Shown: positions 42,852 through 51,114 of the stretch, one piece after another | Numbering within the stretch: position 1 is the first letter of the stretch | Layout of the letters: each line of letters starts with the position of its first letter | Assembly: GCF_039542905.1 (NCBI RefSeq) | Contig: NZ_BAABIS010000001.1 | Coordinates: 6,820,001-6,884,000, forward strand | Reading direction: 5' to 3' | Source: Kitasatospora terrestris | GTDB taxonomy: Bacteria > Actinomycetota > Actinomycetes > Streptomycetales > Streptomycetaceae | Length of the DNA: 64,000 nucleotides | Made by a program: the position numbers and the translations under genes | Notes under the pieces: model-generated | Told to the model about the DNA's origin: nothing | Database searches by the model: none | The model's input: the letters and a program-made list of their open reading frames with translations, nothing else

Positions 42852-43691
42852 GTGACCACCCTCGCTCCCTTCGGCGCCCGCCTGCGCGCCGCCATGGACA
42901 CCCGCGGCCGGCTGTGCGTCGGCATCGACCCGCACGCCTCCCTGCTGACCGCCTGGGGCCTGAACGACGACGTCCAGGGCCTGGAGACGTTCTCCCGCAC
43001 CGTCGTGGAGGCGCTGGCCGACCGGGTCGCGGTGCTCAAGCCGCAGGCCGCCTTCTTCGAGCGCTTCGGCTCCAAGGGCATCGCGGTGCTGGAGAGGTCC
43101 GTCGCCGAGGCCCGCGAGGCCGGCGCGCTGGTGCTGATGGACGCCAAGCGCGGCGACATCGGCTCCACCATGGCCGCGTACGCCGAGACCTTCCTGGCGC
43201 CCGGCAGCCCGCTGTTCTCCGACGCCCTCACGGTCAGCCCGTACCTGGGCTTCGGCTCCCTGCGGCCCGCCCTGGACCTGGCCCGCGAGCAGGGCTGCGG
43301 CATCTTCGCGCTGGCACTCACCTCCAACCCGGAGGGCCACGAGGTGCAGCGCGCCGTCGGCGCGGACGGGGAGAGCGTGGCGCAGGCCGTGCTGCGCCGG
43401 CTCGCGGCCGAGAACGCCGGCGCCGAGCCGCTCGGGTCCTTCGGCGCGGTGGTCGGCGCGACCCTCGCCGAGGCCGGGGTGGACCTGGCGATCAACGGCC
43501 CGCTGCTGGCCCCCGGCGTGGGTGCCCAGGGCGCCACGGCGAAGGACCTGCCGCGGGTCTTCGGGGCCTCGGTGCGCAACGTCGTCCCGTCCGTCAGCCG
43601 TGACGTGCTGAAGCACGGACCGTCCGTGCAGGCACTTCGCGCGGCGGCCCAGGCATTCGTCGACGATGTGAGCACCGTCACAAACGCGTGA
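42852..43691 (+). CDS. pyrF: Orotidine 5'-phosphate decarboxylase (type 2)
   Basis: PyrF makes UMP from OMP. The 279-residue protein is the longer actinobacterial type 2 form with LCVGIDPHASLL, KPQAAFFERFGSKG, and the catalytic LMDAKRGDIGSTM. GTG at 42852 has GGAAAGGA 7 nt upstream. It ends the pyrimidine cluster. The upstream order pyrR-B-C-carA-B-pyrD-F gives all six UMP pathway steps except pyrE. Confidence 0.96.
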   Translation: MTTLAPFGARLRAAMDTRGRLCVGIDPHASLLTAWGLNDDVQGLETFSRTVVEALADRVAVLKPQAAFFERFGSKGIAVLERSVAEAREAGALVLMDAKRGDIGSTMAAYAETFLAPGSPLFSDALTVSPYLGFGSLRPALDLAREQGCGIFALALTSNPEGHEVQRAVGADGESVAQAVLRRLAAENAGAEPLGSFGAVVGATLAEAGVDLAINGPLLAPGVGAQGATAKDLPRVFGASVRNVVPSVSRDVLKHGPSVQALRAAAQAFVDDVSTVTNA

Positions 43692-43724
43692 GAATGACCG
43701 CCGCAAGGCGGTGGTTTTGCCCGG

Positions 43725-43760
43725 AAAGTCCTGGGTCGGCCCCTGCTGACCAGGACTTTT
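43725..43760 (+). terminator. Rho-independent terminator after pyrF
   Basis: AAAGTCCTGG (43725-43734) pairs with CCAGGACTTT (43750-43759) and is followed by the T-rich run TTTTCGTGTTCTTTTCC. This is the clearest intrinsic terminator in the window and closes the pyr operon. Confidence 0.85.
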
Positions 43761-43772
43761 CGTGTTCTTTTC

Positions 43773-43801
43773 CTGACGTGGCGCCTCAAGTTGGGTAGTG
43801 T
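43773..43801 (+). promoter_or_regulatory. Candidate promoter of mihF
   Basis: CTGACG (43773-43778) and TAGTGT (43796-43801) are 17 nt apart and lie about 120 nt before the mihF start. The 230-nt gap after pyrF otherwise shows no strong structure apart from the terminator. Confidence 0.4.
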
Positions 43802-43921
43802 CCGGCGGTAGGTCGCCGAACGGCAGCGATTTCACGTCGCTGTCGCAGGTCAGAGCTCTGTCGGCGGCCGGGCACCACCAGTCATGGATCATCCCTTCCA
43901 TCCACACCTGAGGTGAACGGC

Positions 43922-44248
43922 GTGGCTCTTCCGCCCCTTACTCCTGAACAGCGCGCCGCCGCGCTCGCCAAGGCCGCTGAGGCTCGGCGGAAGCGCGCCG
44001 ACGTCAAGAACAAGCTCAAGCACTCGGGCGCTTCGCTGCACGACGTGATCAAGGCCGGCAAGGCCGACGACGAGGTCATCGGCAAGATGAAGGTCTCCGC
44101 CCTGCTGGAGTCCCTCCCGGGCGTCGGCAAGGTCCGCGCCAAGCAGATCATGGAGCGTCTGGGCATCTCCGAGAGCCGCCGCGTCCGCGGCCTCGGGACG
44201 AACCAGATCGCCGCTCTGGAGCGGGAGTTCGGCGCCGCCGCCTCCTGA
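43922..44248 (+). CDS. mihF: Actinobacterial integration host factor MihF (sIHF)
   Basis: The 108-residue nucleoid-associated protein binds DNA non-specifically and affects topology, sporulation and antibiotic production in Streptomyces. The sequence VALPPLTPEQRAAALAKAAEARRKRADVKNKLKHSG followed by VIGKMKVSALLESLPGVGKVRAKQIMERLGISESRRVRGLG contains the helix-two-turn-helix (LPGVGKVRAKQIME). GTG at 43922 is chosen over an in-frame ATG at 43913 because GAGGTGA lies just upstream and it matches known homologues. Confidence 0.97.
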   Translation: MALPPLTPEQRAAALAKAAEARRKRADVKNKLKHSGASLHDVIKAGKADDEVIGKMKVSALLESLPGVGKVRAKQIMERLGISESRRVRGLGTNQIAALEREFGAAAS

Positions 44249-44284
44249 TCCCGGGCCGGTGTCTCCGGAACGTCCGCGATCCGG

Positions 44285-44290
44285 GATAAT
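44285..44290 (+). promoter_or_regulatory. -10 element for a leaderless gmk transcript
   Basis: GATAAT lies exactly at -12 to -7 relative to the gmk ATG at 44297, and no ribosome binding site precedes that ATG. This is the pattern expected for leaderless transcription in streptomycetes. A clear -35 is not visible. Confidence 0.55.
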
Positions 44291-44296
44291 CGGTGC

Positions 44297-44854
44297 ATGA
44301 GTGAGCGTCCGCGGCTGACCGTGCTCTCCGGCCCCTCGGGGGTCGGCAAGAGCACGGTCGTCGCTCATATGAGGAAGCAGTTCCCCGAGGTCTGGCTGTC
44401 GGTGTCGGCGACGACCCGCCACCCGCGGCCCGGCGAGAGGGACGGGGTCCAGTACCACTTCGTCGACAACGACCACTTCGACAAGCTGGTCGCCAACGGC
44501 GAACTGCTGGAGTGGGCCGTCTTCGCCGGGAACCGGTACGGCACCCCGAGGCAGGCGGTGCTCGACAAGCTGGAGCGCGGCGAGCCGGTGCTGCTGGAGA
44601 TCGACCTCCAGGGCGCGCGCCAGGTGCGCGAGTCGATGCCCGACGCGCAGCTGGTCTTCCTGGCCCCGCCGAGCTGGGAGGAGCTGGTCCGCCGGCTCAC
44701 CGGCCGGGGCACCGAGCCGCAGCACGTGATCGACGAGCGGCTGGCGCAGGCGAAGGTGGAGCTGGCGGCCGAGTCGGAGTTCGACACGACCCTTGTCAAC
44801 ACCTCGGTCGAGCAGGTAGCGGCCGAACTGCTAGCCTTGCTCGGTGTAGCCTGA
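44297..44854 (+). CDS. gmk: Guanylate kinase
   Basis: Gmk phosphorylates GMP to GDP. The 185-residue protein has the P-loop LSGPSGVGKSTVV, the GMP-binding block SATTRHPRPGERDGVQYHFVD, and LLEIDLQGARQVRESMP. Length and order are standard. ATG at 44297 probably belongs to a leaderless transcript. rpoZ begins 60 nt downstream. Confidence 0.96.
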   Translation: MSERPRLTVLSGPSGVGKSTVVAHMRKQFPEVWLSVSATTRHPRPGERDGVQYHFVDNDHFDKLVANGELLEWAVFAGNRYGTPRQAVLDKLERGEPVLLEIDLQGARQVRESMPDAQLVFLAPPSWEELVRRLTGRGTEPQHVIDERLAQAKVELAAESEFDTTLVNTSVEQVAAELLALLGVA

Positions 44855-44914
44855 CCGGATCGGCTGTGCAAGCCGGTCCGACCGTCAGATTTTCTCTCTT
44901 CGGAAGGTTTTCGC

Positions 44915-45181
44915 GTGTCCTCTTCGATGACCACGCCTGAGGGCATCATCAACCCGCCGATCGACGAGCTCCTCGAGGCCACCGACTCCAAGTACAGCCT
45001 GGTGATCTACGCGGCCAAGCGTGCCCGCCAGATCAACGCGTACTACTCGCAGCTCGGTGAGGGCCTGCTGGAGTACGTCGGCCCGCTGGTCGACACCCAC
45101 GTGCACGAGAAGCCGCTGTCGATCGCGCTGCGCGAGATCAACGCCGGCCTGCTCACGGCGGAGGCCATCGAGGCCGCCTGA
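44915..45181 (+). CDS. rpoZ: RNA polymerase omega subunit
   Basis: The 88-residue protein is the small subunit that aids assembly of beta-prime into RNA polymerase. It has IINPPIDELLEATDSKYSLVIYAAKRARQINAYYSQ, matching streptomycete RpoZ. GTG at 44915 has GGAAGG 7 nt upstream. The gmk-rpoZ-coaBC order is conserved. Confidence 0.96.
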   Translation: MSSSMTTPEGIINPPIDELLEATDSKYSLVIYAAKRARQINAYYSQLGEGLLEYVGPLVDTHVHEKPLSIALREINAGLLTAEAIEAA

Positions 45182-45197
45182 GCCTCGCAGTCGTCAA

Positions 45198-45235
45198 GGA
45201 GGGCCCGTCGGAGCTGCTGCTCCGGCGGGCCCTCC
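45198..45235 (+). terminator. Hairpin terminator after rpoZ
   Basis: A 16-bp stem with one G-T pair (arms 45198-45213 and 45220-45235) and a CTGCTG loop follows rpoZ by 16 nt. Confidence 0.8.
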
Positions 45236-45328
45236 GCTGTGCTCCGGGCCACGTCGCCCGGGGTGTCTGAAGGGTCGTAAGGTGGGCGTCGGAACCGTCC
45301 CGGCCGTCTCGGAGGAGAACCGACCACC

Positions 45329-46531
45329 ATGAGCGCCCCCCGCGTCGTCCTCGGTGTCAGCGGCGGCATCGCCGCGTACAAGGCCTGCGAGCTGCTGCGC
45401 CGGCTCACCGAGTCCGGGCACCAGGTCACCGTGGTGCCGACCGCCGCCGCGCTGCACTTCGTCGGCGAGGCCACCTGGGCCGCGCTCTCCGGGCGGCCCG
45501 CGGCGACCGAGACCTGGGAGAGCGTCCACGAGGTCCCGCACGTGCGGATCGGGCAGAACGCCGACCTGGTGGTCGTCGCCCCCGCCACCGCCGACCTGAT
45601 GGCCAAGGCCGCCCACGGCATGGCCGACGACCTGCTCACCAACACCCTGCTGACCGCGCGCTGCCCGGTGGTGTTCGCGCCCGCGATGCACACCGAGATG
45701 TGGGAGCACCCCGCCACCCAGGAGAACGTCGCCACCCTGCGGCGGCGCGGCGCGATCGTGCTCGACCCGGCGGTCGGCCGGCTGACCGGCAAGGACACCG
45801 GCAAGGGCCGGCTGCCGGAGCCGTCCGAGATCTTCGAGGCCTGTCGCCGGGTGCTGGCCCGCGGCGGCCTGGAGCAGGACCTGGCCGGGCGCCACGTGGT
45901 GGTGTCGGCGGGCGGCACCCGCGAGCCGCTGGACCCGGTGCGCTTCCTGGGCAACCGCTCCTCCGGCAAGCAGGGCTACGCGCTGGCCGCGACCGCGGTG
46001 GCGCGCGGCGCCCGGGTGACCCTGCTCTCCGCCAACGTGGAGCTGCCGGCCCCGGCCGGCGCCGACGTGGTGCGGGTGTCGACCGCGCTGCAGCTGCGCG
46101 AGGCCGCGCTGAAGGCCGCCGTCGACGCCGACGTGGTGGTGATGGCGGCCGCGGTCGCCGACTTCCGGCCCGCCGAGTACGCCGGCGGGAAGATCAAGAA
46201 GGTGGACGGGGTGGACCCGGCGCCGGTCGCGCTGGTGCGCAACCCCGACATCCTGGCGGAGCTCTCCGCGCAGCGGCAGCGCGGGGGCCAGCTGGTCGTG
46301 GGCTTCGCCGCCGAGACCGACGACGTGCTGGCGAACGGGCGCGCGAAGCTCACCCGGAAGGGGTGCGACCTGCTGGTGGTCAACGAGGTCGGCGAGTCCC
46401 GCGGCTTCGGCCTGGACACCAACGCGGCGGTCGTGCTGTCCGCGGACGGGACGGAAGTCCACATCGCGGACGGCCCCAAGGAGGATCTGGCGGACGCCGT
46501 CTGGGACCAGGTGGCCGCCCGCTTGCCCTGA
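45329..46531 (+). CDS. coaBC: Bifunctional phosphopantothenoylcysteine decarboxylase / phosphopantothenate-cysteine ligase
   Basis: CoaBC joins cysteine to 4'-phosphopantothenate and decarboxylates the product during coenzyme A synthesis. The 400-residue protein has the CoaC half with GVSGGIAAYKACELLRRL, PATADLMAKAAHGMADDLL and PAMHTEMWEHPATQENV, and the CoaB half from about residue 188, with VVSAGGTREPLDPVRFLGNRSSGKQGYAL and VVNEVG. ATG at 45329 has AGGAGAACC upstream. Both halves are intact. Confidence 0.96.
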   Translation: MSAPRVVLGVSGGIAAYKACELLRRLTESGHQVTVVPTAAALHFVGEATWAALSGRPAATETWESVHEVPHVRIGQNADLVVVAPATADLMAKAAHGMADDLLTNTLLTARCPVVFAPAMHTEMWEHPATQENVATLRRRGAIVLDPAVGRLTGKDTGKGRLPEPSEIFEACRRVLARGGLEQDLAGRHVVVSAGGTREPLDPVRFLGNRSSGKQGYALAATAVARGARVTLLSANVELPAPAGADVVRVSTALQLREAALKAAVDADVVVMAAAVADFRPAEYAGGKIKKVDGVDPAPVALVRNPDILAELSAQRQRGGQLVVGFAAETDDVLANGRAKLTRKGCDLLVVNEVGESRGFGLDTNAAVVLSADGTEVHIADGPKEDLADAVWDQVAARLP

Positions 46532-46708
46532 ATTGCAGGGAAACGCGGAGTCGCGCGGGGTGCCGAGGTGACGGTGTGACGCCCCGCTCATGGGTCGGGA
46601 GTGCCCGCGGCCGGTAGCTGACCGTTACACTCCAGGAATCAAGTCTTTCCGGATGCCTCGATCCTCGTGCGCATTCAGTCAGCAGCCGCTGCAACCCCAG
46701 GGAGCGCT

Positions 46709-47923
46709 GTGTCTCGCCGCCTGTTCACCTCGGAGTCCGTCACCGAGGGGCACCCCGACAAGATCGCTGACCAGATCAGCGACACCATCCTGGACGCCCT
46801 CCTCAAGGAGGACCCGACCTCGCGCGTCGCCGTGGAGACGCTGATCACCACCGGCCTGGTCCACATCGCCGGTGAGGTCACCACCAAGGCCTACGCCCCG
46901 ATCGCGCAGCTCGTCCGGGACAAGATCCTCGAGATCGGCTACGACTCGTCGAAGAAGGGCTTCGACGGCGCCTCCTGCGGCGTCTCGGTGTCCATCGGCT
47001 CGCAGTCGCCCGACATCGCGCAGGGTGTCGACACGGCGCACGAGCACCGCGTCGAGGGTGACGTCGAGGACGAGCTGGACCGTCAGGGTGCCGGCGACCA
47101 GGGCCTGATGTTCGGCTACGCCTGCGACGACACGCCCGAGCTGATGCCGCTGCCGATCACCCTCGCGCACCGCCTCTCGCGCCGCCTGACCGAGGTCCGC
47201 AAGAACGGGACCATCCCGTACCTGCGCCCCGACGGCAAGACCCAGGTCACCATCGAGTACGACGGCGACAAGGCCGTCCGCCTCGACACCGTGGTCGTCT
47301 CCTCGCAGCACGCCTCGGACATCGACCTCGACTCGCTGCTGACCCCCGACATCCGCGAGTTCGTCGTGGAGCCGGAGCTCAAGCGCCTGGAGGCCGACGG
47401 CATCAAGCTGGTGACCGAGGGCTACCGCCTGCTGGTCAACCCGACCGGCCGCTTCGAGATCGGCGGCCCGATGGGCGACGCCGGCCTCACCGGCCGCAAG
47501 ATCATCATCGACACCTACGGCGGCATGGCCCGCCACGGTGGCGGCGCCTTCTCCGGCAAGGACCCGTCCAAGGTCGACCGCTCCGCCGCGTACGCGATGC
47601 GCTGGGTCGCCAAGAACATCGTCGCCGCCGGCCTCGCCAAGCGCGCCGAGGTGCAGGTCGCGTACGCGATCGGCAAGGCCGAGCCGGTGGGTCTGTTCGT
47701 CGAGACCTTCGGGACCGAGACCGCGCCGGTGCTGGCCATCCAGGCCGCCGTGACCAAGGTCTTCGACCTGCGTCCGGCCGCGATCATCCGCGACCTGGAC
47801 CTGCTGCGGCCGATCTACTCGCAGACCGCCGCGTACGGCCACTTCGGCCGGGAGCTGCCGGACTTCACCTGGGAGCGGACCGACCGCGTCGAGGAGCTGA
47901 AGGCGGCCGTCGCCGCGCAGTAG
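46709..47923 (+). CDS. metK: S-adenosylmethionine synthetase
   Basis: MetK makes S-adenosylmethionine from ATP and methionine. The 404-residue protein has FTSESVTEGHPDKIADQISD, GAGDQGLMFGYACDDTPELMPLP, GGPMGDAGLTGRKIIIDTYGG, and SGKDPSKVDRSAAY, all of the family. GTG at 46709 is chosen because AGGGAG is 4-5 nt upstream and it gives the usual N-terminus; an in-frame ATG at 46667 is less likely. A terminator follows. The 177-nt gap before it holds TACACT at 46626 but no riboswitch that I can recognise. Confidence 0.97.
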   Translation: MSRRLFTSESVTEGHPDKIADQISDTILDALLKEDPTSRVAVETLITTGLVHIAGEVTTKAYAPIAQLVRDKILEIGYDSSKKGFDGASCGVSVSIGSQSPDIAQGVDTAHEHRVEGDVEDELDRQGAGDQGLMFGYACDDTPELMPLPITLAHRLSRRLTEVRKNGTIPYLRPDGKTQVTIEYDGDKAVRLDTVVVSSQHASDIDLDSLLTPDIREFVVEPELKRLEADGIKLVTEGYRLLVNPTGRFEIGGPMGDAGLTGRKIIIDTYGGMARHGGGAFSGKDPSKVDRSAAYAMRWVAKNIVAAGLAKRAEVQVAYAIGKAEPVGLFVETFGTETAPVLAIQAAVTKVFDLRPAAIIRDLDLLRPIYSQTAAYGHFGRELPDFTWERTDRVEELKAAVAAQ

Positions 47924-47935
47924 GGGTTCGTCCCG

Positions 47936-47966
47936 GGGGCGCGAGGAACGCGGTTCCTCGCGCCCC
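47936..47966 (+). terminator. 14-bp hairpin terminator after metK
   Basis: Perfect arms GGGGCGCGAGGAAC (47936-47949) and its complement (47953-47966) around a 3-nt loop lie 12 nt after the metK stop. Confidence 0.85.
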
Positions 47967-47999
47967 TGTGGTGTCCGCGGCCTGCGTTAAGGTGACCGG

Positions 48000-50072
48000 A
48001 TGAGCAGCGCGGACGGGGCCGGGGAGCAGCTGGCGTTCATCCGGGAGACGGTGCGCAAGGCGAAGCCCCGCGCCGCCCGGGGGGTGCGGCTGGCGGAGCA
48101 GGCGCCGGTGGCGCGGGTCCTGGTGGACAAGGGCGTGCTCAGCCTCGACCAGTTCTTCGACTACGCGGTGCCCGCGGCCATGGCGGACGACGCCCGCCCC
48201 GGTGCCCGGGTGCGGGTGCGCTTCGGCGGCCGGGTCGGCGCGCACGGCCGGCGCGAGGGCGGGGCGCTGCACGACGGCTTCATCGTCGAGCGCCGGGACA
48301 CCTCCGACTACAACGGGCCGCTGGCCCCGCTCGCCCGGGTGCTCTCGCCGGAGCAGGTGCTGACCCCGGCCCTGCTGCGGCTGTGCCGGGCGGTCGCCGA
48401 CCGCTACGCCGGGTCGCTGGCGGACGTCCTGCAGCTCGCCGTCCCGCCGCGCCACGCCGGCGCCGAGGCGGAGCCGTCGCCGCGTCCGCTGCCGCCGCCC
48501 GCCGCGCCGGAACCCGGCGGCTGGGCGCGGTACGGGCACGGCCCGGCGTACCTCGCCTCGCTGGCCGCCGGGCACGGCCCGCGCGCGGTCTGGACGGCGC
48601 TGCCCGGCCCCGGCTGGCCGGAGGAGATCGCGCGGGCGGTGGCGGCGACCCTGTCGTCCGGGCGCGGCGCGCTGGTGGTGCTGCCCGACGGGCGGTCGGT
48701 GGCGCGGGTGGACGCGGCGCTGAACGCGCTGCTCGGCGAGGGCCGGCACGTGGTGCTGGCGGCCGACGCCGGCCCGCAGGAGCGGTACCGGCGGTGGCTG
48801 GCGGTCAGCCGGGGCTCGGTGCACGCGGCGATCGGCACCCGGGCGGCGATGTTCGCGCCGGTCCGCGGCCTCGGCCTGGTCGTGGTGTGGTCGGACGGCG
48901 ACTCCAGCCACAGCGACCCCAACGCCCCCCATCCGCACGTCCGCGAGGTCGCGCTGCTGCGCGCCGCCGAGGAGGGCGCGGGCGCGCTGATCGGCGGGCT
49001 GTCGACCACGGTGGAGGCGGCCCAGCTGGTCCGCACGGGGTGGGCCCGGCCGCTGGCCGCCGAGCGGGCGACCGTCCGCGAACTGGCGCCCCGGGTCCGC
49101 ACGGTGACCGACCTCGACCAGGGCCGGGACGCCGCGGCGCAGGCTGCCCGGCTGCCGTCCGTGGCGTGGGAGACCGCCCACGACGCGCTGACCCGCGGGC
49201 CGGTGCTGATCCAGGTGCCCCGGCGCGGGTACGTGCCGAGCCTGGCGTGCGGCCGCTGCCGCACGCCCGTCCGGTGCCGGCGCTGCGGCGGGCCGCTGCA
49301 GGCGGGCGGCGCGGACGAGCCGCTGGCGTGCGCGTGGTGCGGCGAGGCGGAGGGCGACTGGCACTGCGTGGAGTGCGGGTCGTTCCGGCTGCGGGCGCAG
49401 GTGGTCGGTGCCCGGCGGACCGCGGAGGAGCTCGGGCGGGCCTTCCCCCGGGTGCCGGTCCGCACCTCCGGACGGGAGTCGGTGCTCGCCTCGGTGCCCG
49501 ACGCGCCGGCGCTGGTGATCTCCACCCCGGGCGCCGAGCCGGTCGCCGAGGGCGCCGGGTACGCGGCGGCCCTGCTGCTGGACGGCTGGGCGCTGCTCAA
49601 CCGGCCCGACCTGCGGGCCGGCGAGGAGGCGCTGCGGCGCTGGCTGACCGCCGCGGCGCTGGTCCGGCCGGCGGGGGAGGGCGGCACGGTGGTGGTGGTC
49701 GCGGAGCCGACGGCGCGCGCGGTGCAGGCGCTGGTCCGCTGGGATCCGGCGGGGCACGCCGGGCTGGAGCTCGACGAGCGGGAGCAGCTGCGCTTCCCGC
49801 CGGTCTCCCGGATGGCCTCGGTGACCGGCGCCCCGCAGGCGGTCGCCGATCTGCTGGGGCTGGTCCGGCTGCCGGACGGCGCGGACGTCCTCGGCCCGGT
49901 CCCGGTCGCGGGCCCCGCCCGCGGCGAGGAGCTGGAGCGCGCCCTGCTGCGGGTCGCCCCCGGCCAGGGCGCCGCCCTGGCCTCGGCCCTGAAGGCCGCC
50001 CAGATCGCCCGCCTCGCCCTGCGCACCGCCGACCCGGTGCGGATCCGGATCGACCCGCTCGACATCGGCTGA
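48000..50072 (+). CDS. priA: PriA, replication restart protein without helicase motifs
   Basis: The 690-residue protein is the actinobacterial PriA type. The N-terminal DNA-binding domain begins ARVLVDKGVLSLDQFFDYAVP. The zinc-binding cysteines are present (CGRCRTPVRCRRCGG and CAWCGEAEGDWHCVECG, about residues 415-465). The Walker A position reads ALPGPGWPEEIAR and the DEAH box position VWSDGDSSHSDP, so neither nucleotide motif is intact. This loss is usual in actinobacteria, where PriA probably works as a non-helicase scaffold at stalled forks. ATG at 48000 follows GGTGACC. It is complete. Confidence 0.9.
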   Translation: MSSADGAGEQLAFIRETVRKAKPRAARGVRLAEQAPVARVLVDKGVLSLDQFFDYAVPAAMADDARPGARVRVRFGGRVGAHGRREGGALHDGFIVERRDTSDYNGPLAPLARVLSPEQVLTPALLRLCRAVADRYAGSLADVLQLAVPPRHAGAEAEPSPRPLPPPAAPEPGGWARYGHGPAYLASLAAGHGPRAVWTALPGPGWPEEIARAVAATLSSGRGALVVLPDGRSVARVDAALNALLGEGRHVVLAADAGPQERYRRWLAVSRGSVHAAIGTRAAMFAPVRGLGLVVVWSDGDSSHSDPNAPHPHVREVALLRAAEEGAGALIGGLSTTVEAAQLVRTGWARPLAAERATVRELAPRVRTVTDLDQGRDAAAQAARLPSVAWETAHDALTRGPVLIQVPRRGYVPSLACGRCRTPVRCRRCGGPLQAGGADEPLACAWCGEAEGDWHCVECGSFRLRAQVVGARRTAEELGRAFPRVPVRTSGRESVLASVPDAPALVISTPGAEPVAEGAGYAAALLLDGWALLNRPDLRAGEEALRRWLTAAALVRPAGEGGTVVVVAEPTARAVQALVRWDPAGHAGLELDEREQLRFPPVSRMASVTGAPQAVADLLGLVRLPDGADVLGPVPVAGPARGEELERALLRVAPGQGAALASALKAAQIARLALRTADPVRIRIDPLDIG

Positions 50073-50141
50073 CCGGCCGCGTCGGCCCCTACTCGCCAGG
50101 AGGTCTGGACCACTCGGGGTGGGGTGGTCGAGACTGCGGGG

Positions 50142-51032
50142 ATGGGCGGACGGGGAGCGGTGGGCGGGATCGAGTCGCACGACCTGGAGGTGCCGGACCC
50201 GGTGCTGCTGCCGTTCGCGGCGGGGTCGTTCGACTCGATCGGGCCGTTGGCGCGGGCGGACTTCCCGCACCGGCACACCTTCTACGAGGTGGCGTACGTC
50301 AGCCGGGGGAGCGGGGTGCACACCGTGGACCTGGTGGACTACCCGCTGCGGCCGCCGAACCTGTACGTGATCGCGCCGGGGCAGGTGCACCACTGGGCGG
50401 GCGCGGGCGGGGTGGCCGGCTGGGTGCTGCTGTTCACCGAGGACTTCCTGCTGCGGTACCCGGAGGACGTGGGGCTGCTGCGCCGGCTGGTGGCGAGCCA
50501 GGGCGGGCGGACCGCGCTGGAAGGGCTGCTGGCGGAGGTGGCGGAGGAGTACCGGGGCGCGGGGCCGGGGCGGCTCGGGGTGCTGCAGGCGCTGGTGCGG
50601 GCGGTGCGCGGGGTGGAGGCGCGGGTGCGGGAGCGGGTCGGGCCGGGCGGGCGGGCGGCGGTGCTGGCGGGGCGGTTCGAACGGCTGGTGGACGGGGCGC
50701 TCGGGCCGGAGTGGACGGTGGAGTCTGCGGCGCGGGAGCTGGGGGTCTCGGCCGGGCACCTGCACGGCGCGGTGAAGGAGTGGACCGGGCGGACGCCGGC
50801 CCAGCTGATCCGGGGGCGGCGGATCCTGGAGGCGAAGCGGCTGCTGGCGGCGACCGGGCTGACGGTGCGCCAGGTGGGCGCCGTGGTGGGGTTCGAGGAC
50901 CCGGCGTACTTCTGCCGGTTCTTCCGGCGGGAGGTGGGGCGCACGCCGGGGGAGTACCGGGCGGAGGTGGGTGGAGGAATGCACCACGAGGGGGCAGCTG
51001 AGTCCATCGACCGGGCCGCGGGGCGGCCGTAG
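50142..51032 (+). CDS. AraC-family transcriptional regulator
   Basis: The 296-residue protein has an N-terminal cupin with FPHRHTFYEVAYVSRGSGVHTVD and PNLYVIAPGQVHHW, and a C-terminal two-HTH AraC domain (residues about 190-285): WTVESAARELGVSAGHLHGAVKEWTGRTPAQLIRGRRILEAKRLL...VGFEDPAYFCRFFRREVGRTPGEYR. It lies 82 nt before, and in the same direction as, the intradiol dioxygenase gene, and could activate it with an aromatic effector. The start is uncertain between ATG 50142 and GTG 50124. Confidence 0.8.
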   Translation: MGGRGAVGGIESHDLEVPDPVLLPFAAGSFDSIGPLARADFPHRHTFYEVAYVSRGSGVHTVDLVDYPLRPPNLYVIAPGQVHHWAGAGGVAGWVLLFTEDFLLRYPEDVGLLRRLVASQGGRTALEGLLAEVAEEYRGAGPGRLGVLQALVRAVRGVEARVRERVGPGGRAAVLAGRFERLVDGALGPEWTVESAARELGVSAGHLHGAVKEWTGRTPAQLIRGRRILEAKRLLAATGLTVRQVGAVVGFEDPAYFCRFFRREVGRTPGEYRAEVGGGMHHEGAAESIDRAAGRP

Positions 51033-51114
51033 CGTCGTCGGTGTCGTGCACATGGCGCCGAGGTGCACGGCATCCCCCACACCCCCACTCTTCGAGCGGA
51101 AGGACCCACCTGCC

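Noticed and set aside
46532..46708. Possible SAM riboswitch before metK
   Set aside because: I could not find the conserved SAM aptamer core; only a TACACT hexamer and a ribosome binding site are visible.
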